DNA of 64,000 nt from Circinella umbellata. Its lineage: Eukaryota > Mucoromycota > Mucoromycetes > Mucorales > Lichtheimiaceae. The notes under the pieces were generated by a model that saw only the letters and a list, made by a program, of their open reading frames with translations, was not told where the DNA came from and searched no databases. The stretch is from assembly GCA_025093555.1 (NCBI GenBank), contig JAIWNF010000040.1, positions 372,001 to 436,000 of the forward strand, given 5' to 3'. Positions 11,027-22,988 of this stretch are shown piece after piece; the first letter of the stretch is position 1, and every line of letters starts with the position of its first letter. The position numbers and the translations under genes are program-made.

Positions 11027-12762
11027 TTAACAATTTTTTACAGAAGAAATATCAGTCCATCCAGGACCACATGTACAGAAAGTTTTTGTTAATTCAGTCA
11101 CTTCTACAGAAATTCTATCTACTTCTCTTTTTACTATGTCGCTCATATATTCATCTTTTCTATAACGTGAAAGTGTTTTTTGCAAATCACGTGGTAACGA
11201 TGTATATAACATGCGTGGGGATCCCAGTACAAATAATGTAGCAAATGCTGCATGATGATCCACTAATTCTTGTTGTTGTTCATTCTTATGTTGTGGGTAA
11301 AGGGCATTAAATACGATAGGGTATAAAGGTGATTTTGAGGTGTCGTAAAGTAATTTATTGATATATTCATTCGGTGATTGTCGAAAAGATTGATTGGCAA
11401 GAATGACTGTATACTCCGGTGGAACATTTCTCAGCACTAGTTGAACAACATGTTCTAAAGTCCGTGGTTTTTCAATCCACATATTTTCGGGAATACGTTT
11501 ACAAAAACTTTTAGCTAATGTTGTCCAATTTAATGGTGATTGTAAGTGTAATTGTTGTTGTTGTTGTTCTTGAATTTCTAATGATCGTTCTTCTTTTTGT
11601 TGTTGTTCGAATTGTGTTGATGAATCTTTATCATTTGTTGATTTTTTTTGTACTTTACAAAGACTGATAGGTGGATGATTCACATCATAACTTAATAAAA
11701 AGTAACCACGAGGACGTCCAGTTTCTTTATCAATAGGTTTCATAGATTCATAAAGTGTTTCAATTGGGCACCAATAACTTGGATATTTATATCGGGCTGT
11801 ATCCAATACTAATACCATTTGTGTTTCAGGATTATATGCTCCAATAGGTGAAAAATGACCATCACCCGTTTGACCTAATGTTTTTCTTGAGAATGAAATA
11901 ACCATAAAGACATCGGATCGAGTCGTTACATTTTCTACATCCTTTTTGAATTCTTCAAGAGTAAAATCATTACCACGTTTAACAACAACATCACTGTGAC
12001 ATTTGGCTAAACATGCAAATTTATCAAAAGTAATTCCATTCTTTTTCATTTCTTCTTTGGAAGAACAACATTCCAATAACTCGTCTAAATATAAAATAAA
12101 AAATAAAGCCCCGGTAAATGCATGGTCTTTTTTTTTTTTTTTACATGGAACTATTCATAATGTTTGTTTGCATGATTCTTTTTTTTTTACCTGAATACCA
12201 TCGCCAGTTACCTTTCCATCGTGCTTTTGGATCTACTTCAAGTGCATTTAATACCATGGCCACTAAAATATAATGAATATAAATAAAGATGAGTAAACAA
12301 AACAAACAATAAACAAATAATAAGAATATATATAATAAAAGCAAAACACTTACATGAACTTGGACCACAATAAGCAGGTTCAGACTGTGTTGTAAAGTTA
12401 CCCGTTAGTGAAAAGAAACCTTCAGCATGTCCTGCTTCCATTGCAGATCGAAATAATTTTTTGCCGTCTTGTGAAGAAAACCGAACAAGTGTTGTTGGTA
12501 ATTGACGTTGATAAAAAGTATTTTTTAAATCAGGATTAGAATTATTTAAACCTAATAAATCTTGAAATGCATTATGATTTGTACTAGTAGTAGTAGTAGT
12601 AGTTGGAAGTTGTTGCTGTGTTGATAGTTCTTGTTGTTGTGAAGATAGTATGGCAGAATGGTGAATAAGTCGAGGTAATCGTTGATTTATTCGGGAAGAA
12701 GTTAAAGATATTGAAGGAGGTTGTGTTTTTATTGAAGGATATCGTTGAATAAGTCTAAACAT
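11027..12762 (-). CDS. Phytochelatin synthase with mitochondrial-like presequence
   Basis: Three exons: 12762-12354, 12262-12191, 12084-11027, all GT-AG, giving 512 residues. Phytochelatin synthase is a papain-like transpeptidase making metal-binding (gamma-Glu-Cys)n-Gly peptides from glutathione. The catalytic domain begins near residue 88 (FYQRQLPTTLVRFSS), with EGFFSLTGNFTTQSEPAYCG carrying catalytic Cys132, GDGHFSPIGAY carrying His237 and VLVLDTARYKYP carrying Asp255; the spacing 105 and 18 is almost the same as Cys56-His162-Asp180 in the plant enzyme. Residues 1-87 form an extra segment, MFRLIQRYPSIKTQPPSISL then Arg/Ser-rich, resembling a mitochondrial presequence. The C-terminal part is less conserved, carries a Gln-rich insert and ends near a CTCGPGW motif. 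I started at MFRL because the upstream in-frame ATG at 12855 would add only leader-like sequence. Confidence 0.92.
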
Positions 12763-13584
12763 TATGATTCTAATTTTTTTTATATGTAAGGAAAAGGAAT
12801 GAGTTTCGGAATGAGTGAGTGAAGTTATAAAGGAAAAAAAGAAACAATTGCCCAAAGGTTCAAATTAATTCAAGATCAGCTTTTCTTTTATAATAAATAA
12901 AAAGAATGATACATGTCTCTTCCTTTTTTTTAGGGGGGGGGAAGGGGTTTTTACTATCTTTACCTATCTGATTTTGATTATATTTCTACTCGAGTTATTA
13001 TTTTGTTTCATAGATGAAAATCTTAAATGAATTTGGGATCCGTGCACTTCATTTATTATATGCAATACTATGTATAATAGTGTCAGAGATTATCCATCTT
13101 TCTTATCCGATAGTATCTTGATACTGCTTTACGAAAAAAAAAGTCAGGAACCAATGAAAATAATTTCCAGGTGAATAAGATATGGTTTCTCTCTCCCCCT
13201 CAATCATACAGTGGCTTGAAAATTCTCCTGTTTCTTATAGCTCCTGGGCAAATATTCGTCTTTTACAAATCCAAGTTATCAAAAGCGACATGTTTAATAT
13301 ACTAAAATATACTTTAATTTGGATCTAAATACTAGTTTTTTATATCTTACGGTGAGACATATTAACACAAAAAAAAAGTGTCCAATTTAAAAACAATTAT
13401 TCGCTTAATATCAAAAATCATCACACTTGAAAACAGATATATCATAAACATATAAAAAAAAGTTGCATTATTGAATAAACAGCACACACGTAATATTAAA
13501 GAACAAAAAATGTCATTTTTGGAGAAAGTTTCCCATCCCATTTATTATTTTCATCAGAAAAGCAAACTACGCATGTGGAATAAT
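12763..13584. other. Intergenic, nothing recognised
   Basis: About 820 nt of AT-rich DNA between the phytochelatin synthase start and the eS8 stop. It holds homopolymer tracts (G8 at about 12935) and no frame or RNA I can support. Confidence 0.5.
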
Positions 13585-14819
13585 TTACTTGCGAGACTAA
13601 AAAAAATAAAATAAAGAGTTTAAAATGATTAGTAAACTATTTAATATTTAAACTAAAGGTATTCACAAATATATAACTATAATGTAATCTTACCTTGATC
13701 TTCTTGATGTAGAATTCGAGTTCCTTGCCTTCCAAGATGTAACCATCACAACGGCCAGATTGACCAGGACGGGAGGCAATGCGGGCTAAAAAATAAATAA
13801 ATAAATAAATATTTAGTTACCACATTTTAGACAATCTCAAGTAGCTTTTTCTGTCAATTATATATATATATATATAGCTTACCATAGAGACGACCAGCAG
13901 CGAATTGATCATCCAAAAGTTGATCAACAGCAGCATCAGACTTGCGTTCTTCCCACTTCTTCTTGCGTTGTTCAGACTTGGCGTTGACAGCAGCATCGAA
14001 TTCTTGAGCCTTGGCTTCGGTCAACTTCTTCTTACCCAAAGGAAGACCATAGAAACCTTCATACCAAGTACGGAAAGGAGTAGCATCAACTTGGATGATA
14101 GCACCCTTGACCAAAGTGTTGGTACGGACAAGTTCGTTGTTGGAGGCGTTGTAAACGACAGTCAAAACACGAGTCTTACGAGCTTGACCTTCGGAAGCCC
14201 AAGAGAAGTTACCAGCTTCCAAACGCAAAGCACGGTACTTGGTGTTGCCACCACGGGTACGGACGGTGTGGATACGCTTACCACCAAGCTTGGTGTTGGC
14301 AGCGGGACGACCGGAATCGAACCTTTTTTATAATAATAATAAGAGTAGAATAAGTAAATCTGAATTGTTTAACAATTCTCTCCATCTTTTCCCTCCAACT
14401 AAATAACTTGTTAATAATAATAAAAAAGTATGCTTACTTTCTCTTCTTACGATACTGAGCACGTCTAGCACCGGTGGCACTGCATTATTTGAATATACAT
14501 GATTTTAATTAGTAAAGAATGTTCTTTTTTTTTGTTTTTGTTGTTAAATTTAATTCTTTCAGTCCCATTGAAATAGGTCATTTTCAAACATTTCCATAAG
14601 TATATATATATTTGAAATGAATTTCCAATGTCGAATATTTTTTTTGAAAGAATGTAGTTTTTTTGTTGACTTTTCGATCAAACTTACGATTTCTTGTGCC
14701 TGGAGTCGCGGCTGATACCTAGATGGATGGATCATTATGTCAGTATATCATTGCTTTTGATGGATGGATGAATTGGATTTTTTGTTATATATTATTATGA
14801 TGTTTGATATATTACCCAT
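13585..14819 (-). CDS. RPS8: 40S ribosomal protein eS8
   Basis: Six exons: 14819-14816, 14718-14688, 14479-14438, 14322-13883, 13785-13694, 13596-13585, giving 206 residues. The protein starts [20 protein letters not shown] and contains [20 protein letters not shown] and [17 protein letters not shown], which are unmistakable eS8 (small subunit). The first exon is only ATGG and the last encodes Ser-Arg-Lys-stop (12 nt). Codons are strongly C/G-ending (AAG, GTC, ACC, TTG), unlike the A/T-ending neighbours, as expected for a highly expressed gene. The last exon is short, so the C-terminus rests on one AG acceptor followed by a stop; everything else is secure. Confidence 0.96.
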
Positions 14820-16465
14820 ATTGGCTGATGAAAAGAGGGAGTATAGATAATCCCAAGGCGAGCTTGCCAATAGCGTTTGATTTTAGGCTCCGCGATTTTT
14901 TTTTCTCAAAGTGACAATGCTTTTTTTTTTTTTTTTAGCTGAATTAAAAAAAATTACTTGTACAGGAATAGGTAGATATACTTAATGGTGTATTGATAAT
15001 GATGTTAGTAGGATTTGACCTATATCCTTTTCATACTAATCTAAGATACACACAGTTTTTATTGTATTTGTCAAGAGAAGTTTCATTAAAATGGGTCATA
15101 TGATTTGTTTCTTAACAATCTCATTTCATTGAAAATAGTAACTCTTAATAAAGAAGTGATGTTGGTGTTTAATTAAAGTAATACTATTAGAATATATCTA
15201 GTCATATGCTCTGTGTGTCTTCTCTCTGTGTGTAGTGACGTAGTGTATTGTAAGATACATTATAAGTATAATTTCTTGCGGTAATACCAATAGCACTAAA
15301 ATAAATGATATTGTGTTGCAGAAAACTAATTTATTACTGGTCATATACTATGTCTATATAACTTGGAATTCATATATAGTACTTAAGATTTCCCAATTAA
15401 TAGAATATTTCTTATTTCCAATTAGTATATTAATTAAACTATGAATTGCAAAACAAATAAAATCATTACTGTTGAGATGAATCAAGACTTTCAGTAGATT
15501 TGAAATCATGAAACACAAAGAAAAAAATAAAATCTATTTCTCTTTTTTTTTGTCATTTTCTTATTATTATTAAAAAAAAGGCTAGCAATCAATGTCATTA
15601 GAATCAGCCCGTTGCCGGGCCAAGATTCCTTTGAACAAAGGCCATGCCTGTGTTTGGAAAAAATTGTAAAGTTTAACAATGCTACGGTGTTACCCGAAGC
15701 CTATATCAATCCTTACTCATTAATTGAGGCTAAAGAAAAAAAACGAGAATTGGTCGGTTCCATGGTTCTTTTATAATCCAAAAAAAAAAATCCTGAGCTG
15801 AGTTTTTATGACTCCTCCCCCCCCCCACACTGTAAAGTACCCAGATAGACTAATATATTAATATAAATATATATATAATTTTGACTTTTTGGAGGTGTGT
15901 TATGAGTGTTATGAGGAAGACAATGAGTGAAAACTGTAAAAAAAGACATATGATCTCATTAATAAAGTCATAATAGATATAATATATTTCTAATGGTATT
16001 TTGTTCTGGATTTATTCAAAATATAATTATGCAGAATATAAATTGAGATCTGCGCGCACTACTTCAAAAACTTTTATCCCATGTTGGTGTAAGTTTGTAG
16101 AAAAAGGTTGATCTATTTTAGCGACACTATTTTTTTCGGAAATACATATAAACAACTAATCAAAAATTTGTGTGACTAAAAGTAAACATTTATATTATCA
16201 TATGTGTGTACGTATTAATTCTTGGGTCTATCTTTTAATAGTTATAGGTAATAGAGCTGTGGCACCTGATTCACACAAACTGGGAGTTCTGTTTTTTTTT
16301 TTGCTTCTTCTAATAGATGAGTTTACAAGTCATAAAGAAAAGAAAAAAAAAAGGGGGGGGGAGAACTGACTACATAAAAGAGTAAACTTTTTTTTTTTTG
16401 CTTTTCTTTTCTTTCATTTCCCATTGAACTTAGATTTTCAACAATATATACAGTGATAGTGTAAT
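14820..16465. other. Divergent intergenic region between RPS8 and the P450
   Basis: About 1.65 kb, AT-rich, containing the promoters of RPS8 (-) and the P450 (+). Most shows no pattern. The stretch 15572-15780 is an exception: it is GC-richer, has two strong hairpins and is listed separately as a possible RNA gene or exon relic. Confidence 0.5.
15572..15690 (-). ncRNA. Possible small structured RNA, unidentified
   Basis: On the minus strand this segment reads a perfect hairpin CCTTTG/CAAAGG (15641-15628), then GCCCG-GCAA-CGGGC, a five-pair stem closed by a GNRA tetraloop (15620-15607), then GCTAGCC followed by eight T (15579-15572), which would serve as an RNA polymerase III terminator. I could not match it to U1-U6, U3, SRP, RNase P or MRP by recall. 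The plus strand instead has an ATG-less frame of about 60 codons ending near 15774 with ordinary-looking composition (containing NNATVLPEAYINPYSLIEA), so an exon relic is the rival reading. Confidence 0.2.
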
Positions 16466-18827
16466 ATGAATAACTTTCTAACATTTTTGGATAGGTTTAA
16501 AGAATTTAGTCCTAACATGACTATTACTACACAACAACAACAACAAAAGATGGGATTGATTACAATAGCTACTGTTATAACAGCCTATACATTTTACAGA
16601 CAATTTATAAAGGTACGTATCTATATATATATATATAGAACTGTATATTCATGATATTAGCCACCAAAGCAGCTTTTTTCTTGCTTATTGAAAATATTTC
16701 TGTAAAGTCATCCGCTATGAACGATGGTACACCAGTGGTTCCTTATTCGGATTCATGGAAGGGGTCAACTGTAGAGTTCCGAAAAGATCCAATTACTTTT
16801 ACAAAAAAGTGGACTGAAAAACTAGGTCTTGTTTACCGTATTCATTTGTACGGCAGGGTAAGAGTATGGATGTTACTTTTATTTTCTTAATGCATATACT
16901 AAAGTAATCTAAACAATTGTTACATATTATTCATTAATAACTATCTAGATTCATACAGTTGCATCTGGTAAATACGCACGAGAAGTATTTATGAGTGACG
17001 ATTTTGACTTTGTCGTCGGTACTCGAAAGGTACATTCTAAGATGCTTTTACATATAAAAGATACACACCATTCTAACAATCAATTCAAATGCTTCTTAAA
17101 ACAGACATTTGATATGTTTGGAATGGCAGGAATTGTTAATCACCATCAACTTGTTGAAGAGACCAGAAAAGCTATTGTTCAACATGTGAATCCTCAGCTT
17201 AAATATTATACACCTCGTGTAGTAGAAAATGTAAGTGTTAAAAGAATATTTCATTTTAAAATATGTATATCCCACTTGTAACATTTATTTATTATATACT
17301 TTTTATTTCGAAAAAAAAAATAGCTTACCATTGGTCTTCAAGATATATTAGGTGAACTTACTGGTAAGTAATTGATTCTTTTCCTTATTAATATTTGTTC
17401 TATCATATAATGTTTTATCATACAAGAAAATGAAATTAATTAATTTTCTTATTTTAATTATAATACAAAGAACCAAAGGAAGTATCCAATATATTTCCAT
17501 TGATACAGCGTATGGTAGCACGTGGTAGTGCAACAGTCTTTGTTGGCGGAAAACTATGTCAAAATGATCAAATTGTATCCATTATGCAAAATATTACAAC
17601 TGATATTGGAAAAATGCATCCTCGTTATCATCAATCATGGGTGGTTGGGTTTCCATGGATGATGAAACTTTATTTTAAAAGTATTGGTATGTTTTCTGCA
17701 GAAGTGAAACATCAAAGAAAAGTGATATTAGATGCAATCACACCAGAAATTAAAATGCGTCAAGCTGATGCTCGAAACAACCCAAATTGGGAGCGACCGG
17801 TAACTATATTAATTTTTTTTTGACTCTGAGTTACGTATTATACAAAATTATAGTAAATTACAGCTAATAGCCATGTAACTATATATAAATATAGAAAGAT
17901 GTTTTACAAGAACTTATCGAAATTAATGGACCATCTTTCAATAATAATAACCAAAAAGAGTTTTATACAGCCATGTTAGATCAACTTTTAGTTTTGATCT
18001 TTGCTTCTGTTCATACCACAAGTGAGAATGGTACCATTGTCATTTCTCGATTACTTCAACATCCAGAAGTTATTGATGAATTATTAGAAGAACAAGATCA
18101 AGTTCTTAGAAAAGCTGGTCTTGATCCTAATCAAGGAAATAGTGTTGATCTATTTACATTTGAAATAATCAAGAATATGCCCAAGTTGGATAGTGTATGT
18201 CGTGAATCATTACGTCTTCGTAGTCAATTTTATGAACTTGCTCATACCAATATCACAAAACGTAACGTTGTTTTGAGCAATGGTACCGTAATACCACCAG
18301 GTAAATAAACAAATACATGATTACTTGTCTACGTATATCATTATGAGTATACAAATTATAATAGTATTAACTTGGGTTTATTTGAATTATTCTATTCAAT
18401 AAAAATAATACTTATAGATGGTGATGTTTTGATTAATGTATGGCATGCTCATAATATGGGAGAAGATGATTTGACCCAATTTAAACCCTTCCGTTTTGTT
18501 AATTCAAGATATCCAGCCACTAAAGTTAGTGATCAATTTTTGGTATTTGGTGAAGGAAAACATTCATGCCCGTAAGTCTTTTTGTTTGTTTGTTTGTTGA
18601 CATGTATTCTTTCAAAAGCTGATTATCTTTTATAATATCAATATATATAACTTTCAAGTGGTCGATGGTTTGCAATTCAAGAAATTAAAACGATTGTATC
18701 CATGTTAATTCGTGATTATAAATTATCTGCTCCTGAAGATATAATATTCCCCATTGCAGGTGAAAGATTACCTTATGGAAAAGTTATAATTGAAAAGAAG
18801 TCCCCAACAACAACAAAGACAATCTAA
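16466..18827 (+). CDS. Cytochrome P450 monooxygenase, membrane-anchored
   Basis: Nine exons keep one frame to 533 residues: 16466-16612, 16708-16857, 16949-17029, 17105-17230, 17324-17363, 17471-17799, 17895-18300, 18418-18571, 18659-18827. An N-terminal hydrophobic stretch (LITIATVITAYTFYRQFI) gives an ER anchor. The K-helix ExxR is ESLR (Glu395, Arg398) and the haem loop is FGEGKHSCPGRW with Cys477 as the iron ligand. The oxygen-activating I-helix reads FASVHTTS: His replaces the usual acidic residue before the Thr pair, as I recall from fungal P450s related to ent-kaurene and gibberellin oxidases. The substrate is unknown. The second exon's start at 16708 is the least certain junction: a nearer AG at 16659-16660 would put a stop in frame. 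The 17324-17363 exon is only 40 nt. Confidence 0.9.
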
Positions 18828-19115
18828 ATCGTGTTGTCATAGCTACTTATAATTTTTATCGATGATTTATCTACCAAATTATACTATGAAAGAGTTTATA
18901 AATAAATGACATTTAAATATCCATTCTAAAAAAAAAGCATCGACCTTATATTTAATTAATTCAAATTCTTAGGCTGAGTTGTTCTCTACATACGCATTCA
19001 CATTCCAGTAACTTTATGAATTAGAAAAGTATTGTACTTGTATAAATTCAAAAAGTAGATATTCTTTTTTTTTTCCTTTTTATTTTATTCTTTTATTCAC
19101 ATATTTAAGCTTCCC

Positions 19116-19265
19116 ATGATATTCATATGTTTTTTTATAATAATTGTATTTATTTTCAAATGGATCCAGTCTTTCGATAAATATAATATGACATCATCAT
19201 CAACAACAACAAATGCTCACAAAGAACAAGAGCAGCAAGAGCAACAACCATTACTCCGTTCTTAA
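19116..19265 (+). CDS. Possible 49-residue single-pass membrane protein
   Basis: A short frame starts at ATG 19116 (CCCATGA, preceded by a T-rich tract) and stops at 19263-19265. The product is one hydrophobic segment (MIFICFFIIIVFIFKWI) followed by a polar Ser/Thr/Gln/Glu tail ending EQEQQEQQPLLRS. The tail contains EQQPLL, which fits the acidic dileucine sorting signal [DE]xxxL[LI]. It lies 290 nt after the P450 and could be a real small gene; the amphipathic arrangement is more protein-like than most chance frames here, but there is no homologue in the window to support it. Confidence 0.35.
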   Translation: MIFICFFIIIVFIFKWIQSFDKYNMTSSSTTTNAHKEQEQQEQQPLLRS

Positions 19266-20942
19266 ACATATTATACATTTATACTATTCAAAGGACTTAA
19301 TATATATATCACCAATAATAGAAACACGCTGTATGAAAATACTTAGCACAAAATTTGCCAAAATCAACTTGGAATAAAAAGTTTCATGATTCGAAAAATA
19401 AAAGTTAATTATTTACGTAATCTTCTATAGTATGTGTGTCATAATGAGGTTTTTTCATGTTAATGTATATATCGAAGAAAGAATCACTTCAATATAGTAC
19501 GTAAATACCTAGGTTCCGATATTTAATAAACACTCATCATATATTATTATTTAGTTCAAATACTTGCTTTCTATGAGTGATGTGCATTTTAGTACTTCTT
19601 TACATCATTCAACTCTCTTTGTTTATTATGTAAGCTTCAGTTAAGAGCTTATCATACAGTATTAATGTGGGCTTGATTATTATCATTCATTCAATTTGGT
19701 TCAAAAAATCTCCAACGCTATAGCCTGTTCTAATAACTTGTTTTCCGTAATACGATAGGTGTTCTTCTCTTTATCATTGGCGGGGCAGAACGCTTGTCGG
19801 AAAATGAATAACAACAGATCAATATGTTTTTTTTTGGTTAGTAAACAAGCTTTTTTTTTTTTAATCTACGTATGACGTACATTTTTTTTTGTTTTTGCTT
19901 GATTAACTCAGTGTGGCGTGGGTAATATTTAGATAAAAAATCGGAATCAAATGCCTATTTTGGTAATCTATTATTGTACCCAGCATTCGTGGTATGAGGA
20001 GATCAGACTTTTTGAAGAAGTATGTTTATAACTAATGCATGCTGCATGTTTTTAAGGAGATAAAAACAATTGATATGCGTGATACAAAAAAAAACAGGCC
20101 ACAATAAAGTAAGAATTGCAGAAATGTAAAATACCGCTTTATATTACAATAGTAGTAGGGATACGTAAACAAAAAGAATATGTAACACAATAATTACTAC
20201 TACTACATTTATGCATATTAGAAGAAAAAGTTGCTTGACGAATAATAACATTATGTTTTCTAAAATTACAAAAAACTATGATTTAGAAAAGTAGATGTAT
20301 GTAATATGCTGCATAGAACTGCTATAAATAAATCTACACCAAGAAGAATTACTTCTTATATGTTATATTGAGAGGAAGGGGGGGATGATATAGCTTAAAG
20401 GGAGGCGATTAGTATATGTTTTTTTTGTTACCCACTTTACATTTTGCGTCTAGAAAATAATACACTAAATATATATTCAATTACGTATATCATTTTTTTT
20501 TTAATTTAACCAAAACCTAGTGCGAATCATCTACAAAATGCATAGGAATTGACTCCACTTGATAATAGACTACCATAAAAAAAAATGAAAAATTACTTTA
20601 TCTTCTTCTCGAATTGTCTAATTAGAATTTATTTCAAGAGAAACATATCCAATTATTATGAGAAAATTAAAAAAGAAAACGAGAGAAAAAAAAATAAGGG
20701 GATAAATTTAATTGCATACGCAAGCTGAGTTTTCATATTTTGCGGTGTAACAGCTTTTTTTTTTATTTGACAGTATGTTTTGAATAACAAGCCAACCTCT
20801 CTTTTCTCTTTTTTTTTTTTTATATATTATAAATATCATTCATATACATTTTGCATAATATTGATACATAGGGAATATATATATATATATTTATATATAT
20901 ATAATCACTTGAAAGAAAAAAACAAATTATCAAAGGAAAATA
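19266..20942. other. Intergenic, nothing recognised
   Basis: About 1.7 kb of AT-rich DNA before the CHY/RING ligase gene. Includes an AT-repeat at about 20876-20902 just before the start, probably core promoter or leader. No RNA gene or domain-like frame seen. Confidence 0.5.
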
Positions 20943-22797
20943 ATGTCAGCTCATTCTAGAAATGAAACAGATCCTGATGCCCAAGTAAATAATAATAATA
21001 GCGAGCAGCAACAACAGGAAGAAGATTGGTGGGATGCTGAAGATCAATCTCGACCTGAACCAAAACCTGTTAAAGACGAATTTAATGAAGCAGAATTGCG
21101 TAAAGCAATTATGCAAATTCAAATTGACACAACAATTGATCGAAAAGAAAAAGCAAGAAAAATTCAGGTAATATATAATAACTCTCATTTGCTTTTCTCA
21201 ATTATCCTTTTCTTCTTTTGTTCTAAAAATAAATAAAAAACGCCATTGGTCACTGATTATAAAACTAAATGAATAAAAAAAATAGTATTTGATGTCTCAT
21301 AGGGGTTTATCACAACGACCAAAACCACCTGCTGCAGGAGATTTACCTGATGTCGCAAGTGCTGAAGCGACAGACGGTGCTGGAAGTTTAACTGCTAAAA
21401 CTGTTGATGACCCATATACTATTTCATATTTTGTAAGTAATAGTAATAGTTATTCTTTTTATTTTTTAAAACTATAAAGTCTCACGTGGTTTCGAGAATT
21501 TTGTTATAATAACAAAAAAAAGGGAAAATCTACATGTATTTTTTTAGGATGAAGAAAAAGGAATTATGGGATGTAAACATTATAGGCGTAAAGTTAAATT
21601 AGAAGCCAATTGTTGTAAAACTATTTTTCCTTGTCGATTCTGTCACGATGAATCTTGCGATCATGGTATTGTCCGTCACGAAACAAAAAATATGTTATGT
21701 ATGTTATGTATGACATTACAACCAGCAGCCAAGACATGCTGTAAATGTGGAGTTGATGTTGCCGCTTATTATTGTGACAAGTGTAAACTTTGGGACGATG
21801 ATCCGAAAAAATCAATTTATCATTGTGATGATTGTGGTATCTGTCGTCAAGGAAAAGGTCTTAACGATGATTATTTTCATTGTAAAAAATGCAATATTTG
21901 TATGGTTATGGGAATGAAAGGAAAACATCGTTGTATAGAACGTAATTTGGAAAGTGATTGTCCTATTTGTGGAGAATATATGTTTACAAGTACTACAACA
22001 GTTGTATTTATGGTAAAGTATTTGGAAGAAAAAAAAAACAGTAGCAACATATATAGACAAATCATATATGCTAATATTATTACTTGAATTTTTATTATAC
22101 TATATATTATTTATAGCAATGTGGTCACTGTATTCATAAATTATGTTATTCAGCTTATATACAAACATCATACCAATGTCCAACGTGTCTCAAGTCACTA
22201 GGGGATATGTCAGAATATTTTGCACGTCTTGATCGAGAACTTGTACGACAACCCATGCCTCCAGAATATGAAAAATATGTGTCACATATCTTTTGTAACG
22301 ATTGTGAAAAGAAATCCAGTGCAAAATATCATTTCTTTTATCATAAATGTACCGATTGCGGAAGTTACAATACCACTGTACTTAAAACAGAAAATACAGA
22401 AGAGACAGCGCAAGATGATGAATCAAGAAACCCACCTCCTTCCTCTACTTCAACATGTCCAACACAATCAAGTACGTCACCACAAGCAGATGAGGCTAGT
22501 ACATCAAACGGTTCAACAACAACGAATGCTTTAGAACAACATTCAACAAATTTGGAAATGGATCACCCTATGACGGATGCGCAGGAACCAAGTTCAGCCG
22601 TGGTAGGGAATGACACTGTACCGCCTACGTCAGTACTTGGGAATAATAATGATGTAACACCTTCTTTTTCTTCTTCCTCTTCTCCTGGATCAACATCAAA
22701 TAATCCATCAGTACCACATCAATCAGCTAGTTCACATGAACATTGTCATCATCATAATCACCATCATAACCATCATCATCAGCATAACAATAATTAG
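20943..22797 (+). CDS. CHY/RING zinc-finger E3 ubiquitin ligase, RCHY1 (Pirh2) type
   Basis: Four exons: 20943-21167, 21286-21432, 21548-22012, 22117-22797, giving 505 residues. Residues 1-124 are acidic and Gln/Asn-rich with WWDAEDQSRPEP. The CHY zinc finger starts at about 131 (GCKHYRRKVKLEANCC then FPCRFCHDE), followed by the CTCHY-type cysteine cluster (CCKCGVDVAAYYCDKCKLWD, YHCDDCGICR, FHCKKCNICM). A RING finger follows at about 261-303 (CPICGEYMF ... CGHCIHKLCY ... CPTCLKSL), split by the last intron, and then a zinc ribbon (FCNDCEKKS ... HKCTDCGSYN). This is the full CHY-CTCHY-RING-ribbon order of Pirh2, which ubiquitinates p53 and, with the RQC pathway, alanine-tailed nascent chains. 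The Ser/Thr-rich tail ends in a His-rich run and makes the protein about twice the size of the human one. Confidence 0.92.
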
Positions 22798-22988
22798 ATA
22801 TCATGTTGTTCTTTCATGTCCTTCCTCTGTTTATTTTTTTTAATCTCTTGTTTACCAAATAATAATTTGCACAACTACATGCTATTTTTATTACTACTAC
22901 TACTCTCATTATATTATATATATTTGATTTAGGGTGTCAGTGTGAACGAAGAAAAAAGGTGATAGGAGGAGTTTCTATATATGTGTAT

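Noticed and set aside
16661..16707. Alternative P450 exon 2 beginning after the AG at 16659-16660
   Set aside because: Reading on from exon 1 gives a stop after 14 codons; the acceptor at 16706-16707 keeps frame.
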